A stretch of DNA of 64,000 nt from CAWFGS01 sp963815535 (lineage in GTDB: Bacteria; Pseudomonadota; Alphaproteobacteria; Sphingomonadales; Sphingomonadaceae), in assembly GCA_963815535.1 (NCBI GenBank), contig CAWFGS010000001.1, positions 372,001 through 436,000 of the forward strand, written 5' to 3'. This document shows positions 37,168 to 45,525 of this stretch, piece by piece. How positions within the stretch are numbered: position 1 is the first letter of the stretch; each line of letters opens with the position of its first letter. A program made the translations under genes and the position numbers. A model generated the notes under the pieces. It did no database searches. It was not told the DNA's origin and saw only the letters and a list, made by a program, of their open reading frames with translations.

Positions 37168-38280
37168 TGGGCGGGGGCGTCGCCTGGTGGATGTGGATCG
37201 TCGGTTTCGCCGCCGTGCTGGGTCCACTCGTCACCATCCACGAATTCGGCCATTATCTGGTCGGGCGGATGTTCGGGGTGAAGGCTGATGCTTTCTCCGT
37301 CGGTTTCGGCAAAGAAATCGCCGGTTATACCGATGCGAGGGGCACTAGGTGGAAATTGTCCGCCTTGCCGCTGGGCGGTTACGTCCAGTTCAAAGGTGAC
37401 ATGAACCCGGCCAGCGCACCGTCCCGCGATCAGGGCGAAGCAGCCCTGCCGTTCGACGGCAGTTTCAACCGTGCCGCCCTGTGGAAACGTGCCGCGATCG
37501 TCGCGGCGGGACCGATTACCAATCTGCTCGTCACGGTTCTGATCTTCGCGGCTTTTTTCGTGTCGTTCGGAAAACCGGTAATCGAAACGCGCGTCAGTTC
37601 TTTTGCGGAAAACTCCGCCGCGCGCGATGCCGGGCTGCGCCAGGGCGATCTCATCACCGCCATCGACGGCACGCCGGTTGGGGATTTTCGCGAAGTTCAG
37701 AACAAGATATTGATGTTCCCCGGCGAAACGGTGGAATTGCAAGTCGATCGCGACGGCAGCGATCAGGTCATACCGGTGCGTATCGCGAGCGAAACGGTGA
37801 CCGATCGGTTCGGCAATGAATCGCGCATCGGGCGGATCGGCGTCGCGGCGGAAGGGCGCAGTTTCGAGCCGGTCGGCCCGCTGCAAGCTGTCGGATACGG
37901 CGTTTCGGAAAGCATCGAATTGCTCGATATGATGGTCACGGGCATCAAGCAGATCGTCGTTGGCGACCGATCCGTTCGCGAACTGGGCGGTCCGTTGAAG
38001 ATTGCGAAATATTCCGGCGAACAGTTGAGCCTGGGGCCGTTGGCCTATGTCAGCTTCATCGCGTTGATCTCCCTTAACTTGGCATTCATCAACCTGTTGC
38101 CAATCCCCGCGCTCGACGGTGGCCATCTGGCTTTCTACGCAGCGGAAGCGGTTCGGGGTAAACCGGTCGGCGCGCGGGGACAGGAATACGCGTTTCGCGC
38201 GGGAATGGCGTTTGGTTCTGATGCTGATGGTGTTCGTCACGATAAACGATGTCGTATCGCTGCCGGTATTCAGCGGATAG
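37167..38280 (+). CDS. rseP: site-2 metalloprotease RseP (frameshift near the C-terminus)
   Basis: About 370 residues. Zinc motif HEFGHYLVGRMFGVK in TM1, LPLGGYVQFKGDMN, one PDZ domain (about 120-200: VSSFAENSAARDAGLRQGD, ITAIDGTPV) and C-terminal LLPIPALDGGHL with the third zinc ligand Asp. The raw frame drifts to 38369; deleting one T near 38209 gives MALVLMLMVFVTINDVVSLP and stop TAG at 38278-38280. It cleaves membrane-embedded anti-sigma factors and leftover signal peptides. It precedes bamA, as usual. Confidence 0.95.
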
Positions 38281-38485
38281 CCGTTGCGCGCAGCCGCGGG
38301 CGGCAGGACTATCAGGCAAACGGGGACGAAATTAACGCGATGCGCCGGCTGGGATGGCGCGCTGCTTGATCGGGGGCACGGTCTGGGGCAATGGCAGCGC
38401 GAAGTTGCCAAGGCTCGGATGCGATCAGGCAAACGGTTCACCGCAGCGTGACCGATCGCACAGATAATGAATGGACGGAAACTCC

Positions 38486-41173
38486 GTGAGTAAAACTGGA
38501 TTGTGCATGGCTGACAGGATCGAACGCAAACCGGTGACACGGCTGGCGGGGGTGCTGCTGGCAACGACCGTGTTGACCGCCATGCCGGGTGCCGCGTTGG
38601 CGCAGAACGCCGCCATCGCCGGCAGCGGCTCCCGCAAGCAGAAGCGCCATCCATCGAACAATCGCAGCGCGGCGATGTCATCCGTACCATTTCGGTGTCG
38701 GGCGCGCAGCGGTTGGAACCGCAGACCATCCTGTCTTACATCTCGATGCGGGTCGGGCAGACATACACTCAGGCGCTCGGCGATCAGGTGCTGAAGGACC
38801 TTTACGCTACCGAATTGTTTGCCGTCGCCACCGTCCGCAACGATAGCGGCGCAGTGGTGATCGAGGTTGTGGAAAACCCGGTCATCAACCGCATCGTGCT
38901 GGAAGGTAACAAGCGGATCAAGAACGACAAGATCGTTCCTGAAATCAAGCTTGCCCCACGGCAGATCTTCACCCGTTCGAAAGTGCGCGCCGATGTCGCG
39001 CGGATTATCGAACTGTACAAACGGCAGGGCCGCTATGCCGCCACGCGTCGAACCGAAAATGGTGCAACTGGCGCAGAACCGCGTCGATATCGTGTTCGAA
39101 ATCAACGAAGGGCCAAAATCCAAGGTCCGCCAGATCAACATCATCGGCAACGAGGAGTTTTCCGATGGCACGCTGCGCGGGGAAATGGTCACCAAACAGG
39201 CGCGGCTGACGAGTTTCCTCAGTTCCAACACCAGCTACGATCCCGACCGCCTGGCGTTCGACCAGTCCAAGTTGCGCCAGTTCTATCTGACCGAAGGCTA
39301 CGCCGATTTCCGCGTCGTGTCCGCCGTGGCCGAACTGACGCCGGACAAGAAGGACTTCATCATCACTTATGTGGTGGAGGAAGGCGAACGGTACAAATTC
39401 GGCGATGTGGAAGCGGAAAGCCAGTTGCGCGATTTCGACAGCGACAGCCTGACCAGCAGTCTGCCGATGGAAACCGGCGATTGGTACGATGCGAAACTGG
39501 TCGAAGACACTGTCGAACAGCTGACGGAAATTGCCGGCACGTTCGGATATGCCTTCGCCGATGTCGCGCCGCAATTCGACCGGAACAAGGACGACCTCAC
39601 CATGGGGATCACCTTCGTTCTGCGCGAGGCGCCGCGCGTCTATGTCGAACGGATCGACGTCAACGGCAACACCTTGACGCAGGACAAGGTGCTGCGCCGC
39701 GAATTCCGCCTGACGGAAGGGGACGCGTTCAATTCGCTGCAGGTCAAACGCACCACCGCGCGGATCAATTCGCTGGGCTATTTCCAGGAAAACTTCGAAG
39801 TCGAACAGAAAGAAGGCAGCCGCCCCGATCGGATCGTTCTGGAAGCGAACGTGCAGGAACAGGCCGACCGGCGAATTGCAGCTGTCGGCGGGCTTTTCCT
39901 CCATCGAAAGTTTCATTCTTGCAGGCTCCATCCGGCAGCGGAACTTCCGCGGGCGCGGGCAGACGGTCGGCGCCAGCGTCAATTATTCGCGTTTCTCGCG
40001 CTCGGTTCAGTTGAGCTTTACCGAACCGTATCTGTTCGATCGCAACATTTCGGCAGGTGTCGATGTCTATCGCCGCGACCTGAACAGTTTCAACCGCAAC
40101 CGCAGACGTCACGACGTACGAACAATCGACCACCGGCCTGACATTGCGTGCCGGTGTGCCGCTGACGGAATTTTCGTCCTGATCGGCAGCTACACGTTGA
40201 ACAATGACGACGTGACGATCGACGAAAGCCAGTTCTTCACCGATTTCGACGGCGATGGCATTGCGACGTGCGAACCGTTGTTTGCCGGTCGTTTCTTGTG
40301 CGATGCGCTGGGCCAGCGGGTCAGTTCGATCCTGGGTGCTGACGATCAATTACGACACGCTCAACAGCCGCCGCCGTCCGAGCCGTGGCGAAAGCGATTT
40401 CGCTGACGGCAGAATTTGCCGGGCTCGGCGGGGACGTCAAATATCTGCGTCTGCGCGGCAAGGCTGCGAAATATTGGGGCTTCGGCAGCGGTTTCGTCTT
40501 CAGCGCTCGCGGCGGAAGGCGGCGCGATCAAGGGATTGGAAGATCGCGAAGGCGAGGGCGTTGACGAAGTTCGCCTGACCGACCGGTTCCTGCTGGGTGA
40601 ACCGCAGTTCCGCGGCTTCGACATTCGCGGTGTCGGCCCGCGCGTCGTGCGCGAATTCTTCGATGCCGATGGCAATGTCATCATTCCCGAAGACGATTCC
40701 AACATCATCGACGATGCGCTGGGCGGCCGGGCGTATTATCTCGGCCGTGCGGAGCTGGAAATTCCATTGGGTTCAGGGGCCAGCGAGCTGGGCCTGCGCC
40801 CGTCGATCTGGCTCGATGTCGGCAGCCTGTTCAACGTGACCCAGCCGGTTCTTGCAGAACAATCCGTTCGGCGTTCAGTCGCGCGATGCGGACGGCAATC
40901 CGATCTTCATCCAGGGCAGCGGTGCAGGCGCGATCCAGGTTACCGAGCCGTTCGCGCCCGATGGTACGGCGAATACGCCGGCGATCATCCCGAACACCAA
41001 TTTCCGCGAACGCTTCCTTGGTAATTCGGCCTCGCCACGCGTGTCCGGTCGGCGTCGGCGTGAACTGGAATTCACCGTTCGGACCGTTCCGTATCGATTT
41101 CGCCCACGTGTTGCGTTCGCAGGAAGGCGACGACACGAAAACACTTACATTCAACGTAGGAACCCAATTCTGA
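38486..41173 (+). CDS. bamA: outer membrane protein assembly factor BamA (many frameshifts)
   Basis: Reconstructed length about 880-890 residues. The signal peptide ends PGAALAQ. Five POTRA domains are readable across frames (VIEVVENPVINRIVLEGNKR, VDIVFEINEGPKSKVRQINI, RVYVERIDVNGNTLTQDKVL). The barrel contains SFTEPYLFDRNIS, LGEPQFRGFDIRGVGPR (the VRGF-like lid motif) and ends TKTLTFNVGTQF with terminal Phe. Frame changes occur near 38635, 39040, 39885, 40110, 40340, 40480, 40855, 41045 and possibly others. It inserts beta-barrels into the outer membrane. The start is uncertain: GTG 38486, ATG 38471 or ATG 38507. Its TGA overlaps the ATG of the next gene. Confidence 0.94.
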
Positions 41174-41847
41174 TGAAAAATCTTCTCACTCCAATTCTCG
41201 CCGCAGGTCTGACGCTGGCCGTCGCAAGCCCCGCCGCCGCGCAGGTCAACGGCATCGCCACCAGCAGCCCGGAAGCCTCCATCGTGCGGTCGCGCGCTTT
41301 GACGGCCGCCTATCAGCAGATCGACCAGACATACGCCGCCCAGATGCAGCAGGTCGCCACCATCCGTCAGGAAGCGGCGCAATTGCAGGCCACGCTCGAC
41401 ACCAATCAGGACCAGCAATTGTCGCAAGCGGAAATCGACGCGAATCCGGGCGTGATCCAGCAAATTCAGGCGAAGGAACAGCAGGCGGCCACGGTCAGCC
41501 GCCCGATCGTTCTGGCGCAATATTACGTAATTCAGCAGATCGCCGGCGAATATACCAATGCGCGCGACGAGGTCATCCGGTCGAAGAACATCCAGGTCAT
41601 GCTTAGCCCGGAGGCGATTCAGTACGGCCCCGACAATATCAATGTGACCGATGATATCACCAGCGCGCTGGATGTCCGCGTGCCCACCGCGCAAACCACG
41701 CCGCCGGCCGGTTTCCAGCCCACGCGTGAGGTCGCATCGCTGCACCAGACCATCCAGCAGGTGATCGTTGCAGCGGCGCAGCAACGCGCAGCCCGCGCCG
41801 CACAGGGTCAGCCGGCCCCGGCCGCGCAGCAGCCTACCGGCCGTTAA
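41173..41847 (+). CDS. OmpH/Skp-family periplasmic chaperone
   Basis: 224 residues, intact. The signal peptide (about 1-24) ends ASPAAAQ. The helical middle is charged and Gln-rich (YQQIDQTYAAQMQQVATIRQ), matching the long tentacle helices of OmpH/Skp, although the C-terminal part is longer and more Pro/Gln-rich than in E. coli Skp. It should hold unfolded outer membrane proteins for delivery to BamA, whose gene it overlaps by ATGA. fabZ follows after 19 bases. Confidence 0.88.
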   Translation: MKNLLTPILAAGLTLAVASPAAAQVNGIATSSPEASIVRSRALTAAYQQIDQTYAAQMQQVATIRQEAAQLQATLDTNQDQQLSQAEIDANPGVIQQIQAKEQQAATVSRPIVLAQYYVIQQIAGEYTNARDEVIRSKNIQVMLSPEAIQYGPDNINVTDDITSALDVRVPTAQTTPPAGFQPTREVASLHQTIQQVIVAAAQQRAARAAQGQPAPAAQQPTGR

Positions 41848-41866
41848 CAAAGCGAGGGGCAGAGCG

Positions 41867-42338
41867 ATGGCGCGACGAGTACGATTCGGACATTACTGCA
41901 TACGATATCGCGCGCATACTGAAGGCTCTGCCCCATCGTTATCCGATGCTGTTGGTGGATAAGGTTCGCACCCTGACCGCCGGTGAAAGCATTCATGCGG
42001 TCAAAGCCGTGACGTTCAACGAACAGTTTTTCCAGGGCCATTTCCCCGGTCGCCCGATCATGCCGGGCGTTCTGCAAGTCGAAGCGATGGCACAGGCCGC
42101 GGCAATTCTTGCGATCGAAACGATGGATTTGGCCGACAGCGGCAAACTGGTGTATTTCATGGCGATCGAAAACGCGAAGTTCCGCGCGCCGGTCGAACCG
42201 GGCTGCCTGCTCGATCTGCATGTCGAATTCGTTCAGAAACGGCCGCGCGTCTGCAAATTCGCCGGGCGTGCGGAAGTCGATGGCCGTACGGTCAGCGAAG
42301 TGGCGTTCACCGCCATGATCGCCGACGCACCGGCCTGA
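41867..42338 (+). CDS. fabZ: 3-hydroxyacyl-ACP dehydratase FabZ (frameshift just after start)
   Basis: About 157 residues. From the ATG at 41867 one extra C near 41873 breaks the frame; repaired it reads MADEYDSDITAYDIARIL and continues KALPHRYPMLLVDKV. The hot-dog active site is intact: FFQGHFPGRPIMPGVLQVEAMAQ, quoted here as its two halves FFQGHFPGRPIMPG (catalytic His) and LQVEAMAQ (catalytic Glu). It dehydrates 3-hydroxyacyl-ACP in fatty acid elongation. In LPS-making bacteria lpxD and lpxA flank fabZ; both are missing here, as in sphingomonads. Confidence 0.95.
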
Positions 42339-42444
42339 ACGCCTACCCGCAAACCTTGTCATACCGTCGCATCCCCGCTATGCGCCGCGCCACAACGCAA
42401 TGCAGGCCGGTCGGTACCGGTCACACGCATAAAGGATTACGACC

Positions 42445-42672
42445 GTGAAAGCCGAAACGCACCCCGAATATCACACCATCAACGTCAAGATGACCGATGG
42501 CACCGAATTTCAGACGAAGAGCACCTGGGGCAAGGAAGGCGACACGATGACGCTGGATATCGACCCCACCAGCCATCCGGCGTGGACGGGCGGCAAGCAG
42601 CAATTGCAGGAAGGCGGCCGGGTTGCCAAGTTCAACCAGCGTTTCGGCGGATTGTCGCTGACCAAGAAATAG
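42445..42672 (+). CDS. rpmE: 50S ribosomal protein L31
   Basis: 75 residues, intact: MKAETHPEYHTINVKMTDGT then FQTKSTWGKEGDTMTLDID, SHPAWTGGKQ and FNQRFGGLSL. No CxxC zinc pair is present, so it is the zinc-free C- form. A ribosome site, AAAGGA, lies ahead of the start. A hairpin terminator follows 18 bases after the stop. Confidence 0.97.
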   Translation: MKAETHPEYHTINVKMTDGTEFQTKSTWGKEGDTMTLDIDPTSHPAWTGGKQQLQEGGRVAKFNQRFGGLSLTKK

Positions 42673-42690
42673 GCAGCGGTTTTCGGTACG

Positions 42691-42719
42691 AAGGGGCGGC
42701 TCCGACGGGTCGCCCTTTT
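42691..42719 (+). terminator. intrinsic terminator after rpmE
   Basis: AAGGGGCG, loop, CGCCCTTTT: GC-rich stem with one bulged G, followed by a T-tract, closing the pyrH-to-rpmE gene run. Confidence 0.75.
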
Positions 42720-42844
42720 CATATAGTCCCTCGCGTGTCAGTTCGCGCCACGACATAAAGTTGCGCGCAAGGCGGCCAAGCGCAGTTTTCGCTTTCCAAA
42801 AAGCCAAGCGCGTGCAACACGCAAACAGCGTCGCGAATGGCGGG

Positions 42845-42872
42845 TTGACCCGCTGTGAAACTGGCGTATCAG
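42845..42872 (+). promoter_or_regulatory. candidate promoter of tRNA-His
   Basis: TTGACC (42845-42850), 16-base spacer, TATCAG (near 42867-42872), about 32 bases before the tRNA. Spacing and position fit a sigma-70-type stable RNA promoter. Confidence 0.5.
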
Positions 42873-42903
42873 CCCCGCTTCACTCCATGCGAACGGGGCA
42901 TGT

Positions 42904-42981
42904 GGCGATCGTAGCTCAGTTGGTTAGAGCGCCGGTTTGTGGTACCGGAGGTCGGGGGTTCGAGACCCCTCGGTCGCCCCA
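42904..42981 (+). tRNA. tRNA-His (anticodon GTG) with encoded G-1 and C73
   Basis: Acceptor GCGATCG pairs with CGGTCGC (one G-U); the preceding G at 42904 is the encoded G-1 opposite C73, followed by CCA at 42979-42981. The anticodon loop TTGTGGT gives GTG. The D arm TAGCTCAGTTGGTTAGAGC and T arm GGGTTCGAGACCC are standard. Confidence 0.95.
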
Positions 42982-43035
42982 TTTTTCCCCGTCGAGATCA
43001 ATTTATACCACCAGCGATTGCGGGATATGTTGGCA

Positions 43036-44100
43036 ATGACGGCATTCTGGAACACAGCCGATTACGACGATCACGAGCTGGTTCAGCTGGTGCATGATCG
43101 CGCGTCGGGCCTGTCGGCCATCATCGCCGTCCATTCGACCCATCTCGGCCCGGCGGCAGGCGGAACGCGGTTCTGGCATTACCCCGACAGTTCGGCGGCA
43201 ATGCCGGACGCGCTGCGGCTAAGCCGGGGTATGAGTTACAAGAACGCTATGGCCGGCTTGCCGATGGGCGGTGGCAAAGCCGTGATCCTGGCGCCGGAAA
43301 ACGGCGGGAAAACACCCGCGATGCTAAGCGCGTTCGGCGATGCGGTGAACGCGCTGGGCGGTCGATACATCACGGCGGAAGATGTCGGTATCAGCGAAGC
43401 GGACATGGTCGCGGTGGCGCAGCGCACGGCCTATGTCTCCGGCTTGCCGACGCAGGGAAACAACGATGCCGGCGGCGATCCCGGACCGTTTACGGCGATG
43501 GGCATCTATCACGGTATCAAGGCTGCGGTGTTGCACAAACTGGGCAAGGACAGTCTGCAGGACGTGCACGTTGCCATTCAGGGTATCGGCAGCGTCGGCG
43601 GCGGAGTCGCTCGATTGCTGGCGCGCGATGGCGCGAAGCTGACCGTGGCGGATCGCGATACGAAACGCGCCAAGGTTCTGGCCAAGGAACTGGGCGCCGA
43701 AACCGCTGCGACAGATGCGATCATGTCGGTTTCCTGCGACGTTTTCAGCCCCAATGCTTTGGGCGCGATCCTGGACGATGCCGGGATCGCGCAGCTGGAC
43801 GCGCCGATCGTCGCGGGCGGCGCGAACAATCAGCTTGCGCGCGAAAGGCACGGGGCATTGCTGGCGGAACGCGGCATTCTCTACGCGCCCGATTACGTTA
43901 TCAATGCCGGCGGTATCATCAGCGTGACGATGGAACATCTGTGCCGGACGAAGGGGGATCCATGCGACATCAACGAAGTGCGAAAGCGCATCGCGTTGAT
44001 CCCCGAACGGCTGACGCGCATCTGGCAGGAAAGCGATGCCGCGAAGCTGTCGCCGGATGTCGTATCGGACAAAATGGCGCAAGCTCTCATCGGGCGCTGA
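43036..44100 (+). CDS. Glu/Leu/Phe/Val dehydrogenase (leucine-dehydrogenase-like)
   Basis: 354 residues, intact. The N-terminal dimerisation/catalytic half has HLGPAAGGTRFWHY, SYKNAMAGLPMGGGKAVI (catalytic Lys region) and ITAEDVGISEADM. The NAD-binding half has VAIQGIGSVGGGVARLLA and PIVAGGANNQLA. It would reversibly deaminate branched-chain or related L-amino acids with NAD. The ATG at 43036 is preferred over 43027 because CGGGA is about 10 bases ahead. It lies between tRNA-His and ccmC; a functional tie to either is not evident. Confidence 0.92.
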   Translation: MTAFWNTADYDDHELVQLVHDRASGLSAIIAVHSTHLGPAAGGTRFWHYPDSSAAMPDALRLSRGMSYKNAMAGLPMGGGKAVILAPENGGKTPAMLSAFGDAVNALGGRYITAEDVGISEADMVAVAQRTAYVSGLPTQGNNDAGGDPGPFTAMGIYHGIKAAVLHKLGKDSLQDVHVAIQGIGSVGGGVARLLARDGAKLTVADRDTKRAKVLAKELGAETAATDAIMSVSCDVFSPNALGAILDDAGIAQLDAPIVAGGANNQLARERHGALLAERGILYAPDYVINAGGIISVTMEHLCRTKGDPCDINEVRKRIALIPERLTRIWQESDAAKLSPDVVSDKMAQALIGR

Positions 44101-44179
44101 TGCGTCCGCCTGCGGTGCGATTTGCCCCGGTTGCGACTGGTAATTTCGTGCGACAGACCTTAATGACAACAGTGTAATC

Positions 44180-44902
44180 ATGCACGGTTTTGCCAATCCC
44201 AAACGTTTCCTGACGCTGGCCCGGTGGCTGACGCCTTTGCTGCTGGCGTCGGGCGCGGTGCTGACGGTCGGCGCGCTGGTTTGGGGCCTGTTCTATGCCC
44301 CGGCCGATCGGTTGATGGGCGAAACCGTGCGTATCCTGTTCATTCATGTTCCCGCCGCATGGCTGGGTATGGGCGGGTGGAGCGCGATTGCGCTGTCCAG
44401 CGCCGCCTATTTGGTTTGGCGGCATCCGCTGGCGAGTATCGCTGCGCGCGGCGCGGCGGTGCCGGGGCTGGTCTTTACCGCTATTTGCCTGGCGACAGGA
44501 TCGATCTGGGGCCGTCCGACATGGGGCAGCTGGTGGGTATGGGACGGCAGGCTGACGTCGATGCTGGTTCTGGCGTTTCTGTATGTCGGGTATATTCTGC
44601 TGGCTCAGACGGTATCGAAGGAAGGCGGTTCCGCCAAGATTCCGGCAATTTTCGGTATCGTCGGCGCGGTCAATATTCCGATTATCAACCGGTCGGTCGT
44701 ATGGTGGAATTCGCTGCATCAACCGCCCAGTATTACCATCGGTCGTTCGGCGATCGACAGCGCATTCTTGTTCCCGCTGGCGGGTGCGGTGGTCGGCTTC
44801 TCGCTGTTGTTCGGTGGGATCGTTCTGATGCGGATGCGCGCTTTGCTGGCGGATGTGCAAACCGACGCCCGGTTGCAACGCCGCGCCATGGCGGCGGCGT
44901 GA
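44180..44902 (+). CDS. ccmC: heme exporter/handling protein CcmC
   Basis: 240 residues, six membrane spans. The Trp-rich heme motif TWGSWWVWDGRLTSMLVLAF lies at about 120; conserved His occur in RILFIHVPAAWLGM and WNSLHQPPSI. It loads heme onto CcmE at the periplasmic face of the inner membrane. It is the first gene of a tight cluster CcmCDEFGHI with stop-start overlaps; ccmA and ccmB are not adjacent. Confidence 0.96.
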   Translation: MHGFANPKRFLTLARWLTPLLLASGAVLTVGALVWGLFYAPADRLMGETVRILFIHVPAAWLGMGGWSAIALSSAAYLVWRHPLASIAARGAAVPGLVFTAICLATGSIWGRPTWGSWWVWDGRLTSMLVLAFLYVGYILLAQTVSKEGGSAKIPAIFGIVGAVNIPIINRSVVWWNSLHQPPSITIGRSAIDSAFLFPLAGAVVGFSLLFGGIVLMRMRALLADVQTDARLQRRAMAAA

Positions 44903-45042
44903 TGCGCGAGAACCTGCCGCAATGGGATTTCGTGATCGCCGCCTATGCGATCGGTCTGCTGTCGATCGTCGTCATGATCGCGTGGTCGTGGTCAGCCATG
45001 CGTCATGCGGAACGACGCCGGGACGAGACGCGCCGGAAATGA
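44902..45042 (+). CDS. ccmD: heme exporter protein CcmD
   Basis: 46 residues, ATG at 44902 starting on the last base of the ccmC stop. MRENLPQWDFVIAAYAIGLL gives one membrane span (about 10-32), followed by the typical basic tail RHAERRRDETRRK. It assists release of holo-CcmE from CcmC. It is small enough to be missed easily. Its TGA overlaps the ccmE ATG. Confidence 0.9.
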   Translation: MRENLPQWDFVIAAYAIGLLSIVVMIAWSWSAMRHAERRRDETRRK

Positions 45043-45518
45043 CTGCGTTGAAGGCAAAACATCAACGGTTGGTGCTGTTGGTCATGGCGGTGGTCGCGCT
45101 GACCGGCGCGGCGTTGCTGGCGTCCTGGTATCTTCGCAACGAAGCGAGTTTCTTCTACCTTCCCGGCCAGATGGCGGCCAACCCACCCGAGGCCGGGCAG
45201 CTGGTGCGGCTGGGCGGCATGGTGGAAACCGGATCGCTGTCGACACGCGCGGACGGCATAACGATCGATTTCGCCGTCAACGATGGGGAAGGGCGCGTGC
45301 CGGTCAGCTATACCGGTATCCTGCCCGATCTGTTCGTCGAAGGTTCGGGCGCGGTTGCCGATGGCCGCCTGAATGCGAATGGTGTGTTCGTGGCGGAAAC
45401 GCTGCTTGCGAAACATGACGAAAACTACGTCCCCGTCGAATTGCAGGACATGACCGACCGTCAGGCGAAGGAAAGCGTGACCCGCACGGTCGCAACCGGC
45501 CCATCGGTCGCACGGTGA
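45039..45518 (+). CDS. ccmE: cytochrome c maturation heme chaperone CcmE
   Basis: 159 residues from the ATG at 45039. N-terminal TM anchor (about 9-28), then the OB-fold: FYLPGQMAANPPEAGQLVRL, LGGMVETGSL, VPVSYTGILPDLFVEGSG, and the covalent heme-binding His in LLAKHDENYVP. It carries heme from CcmC to the CcmFH ligation complex in the periplasm. Intact. Confidence 0.96.
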   Translation: MTALKAKHQRLVLLVMAVVALTGAALLASWYLRNEASFFYLPGQMAANPPEAGQLVRLGGMVETGSLSTRADGITIDFAVNDGEGRVPVSYTGILPDLFVEGSGAVADGRLNANGVFVAETLLAKHDENYVPVELQDMTDRQAKESVTRTVATGPSVAR

Positions 45519-45525
45519 CGTACGC

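Noticed and set aside
38311..38436. 13-base direct repeat ATCAGGCAAACGG (38311-38323 and 38424-38436) before bamA
   Set aside because: Only two copies, no symmetry and no matching element around; likely chance or a small local duplication, so not called as an attachment site.
42421..42807. Minus-strand frame of 128 codons opposite rpmE
   Set aside because: Entirely explained as antisense of L31 and its terminator.
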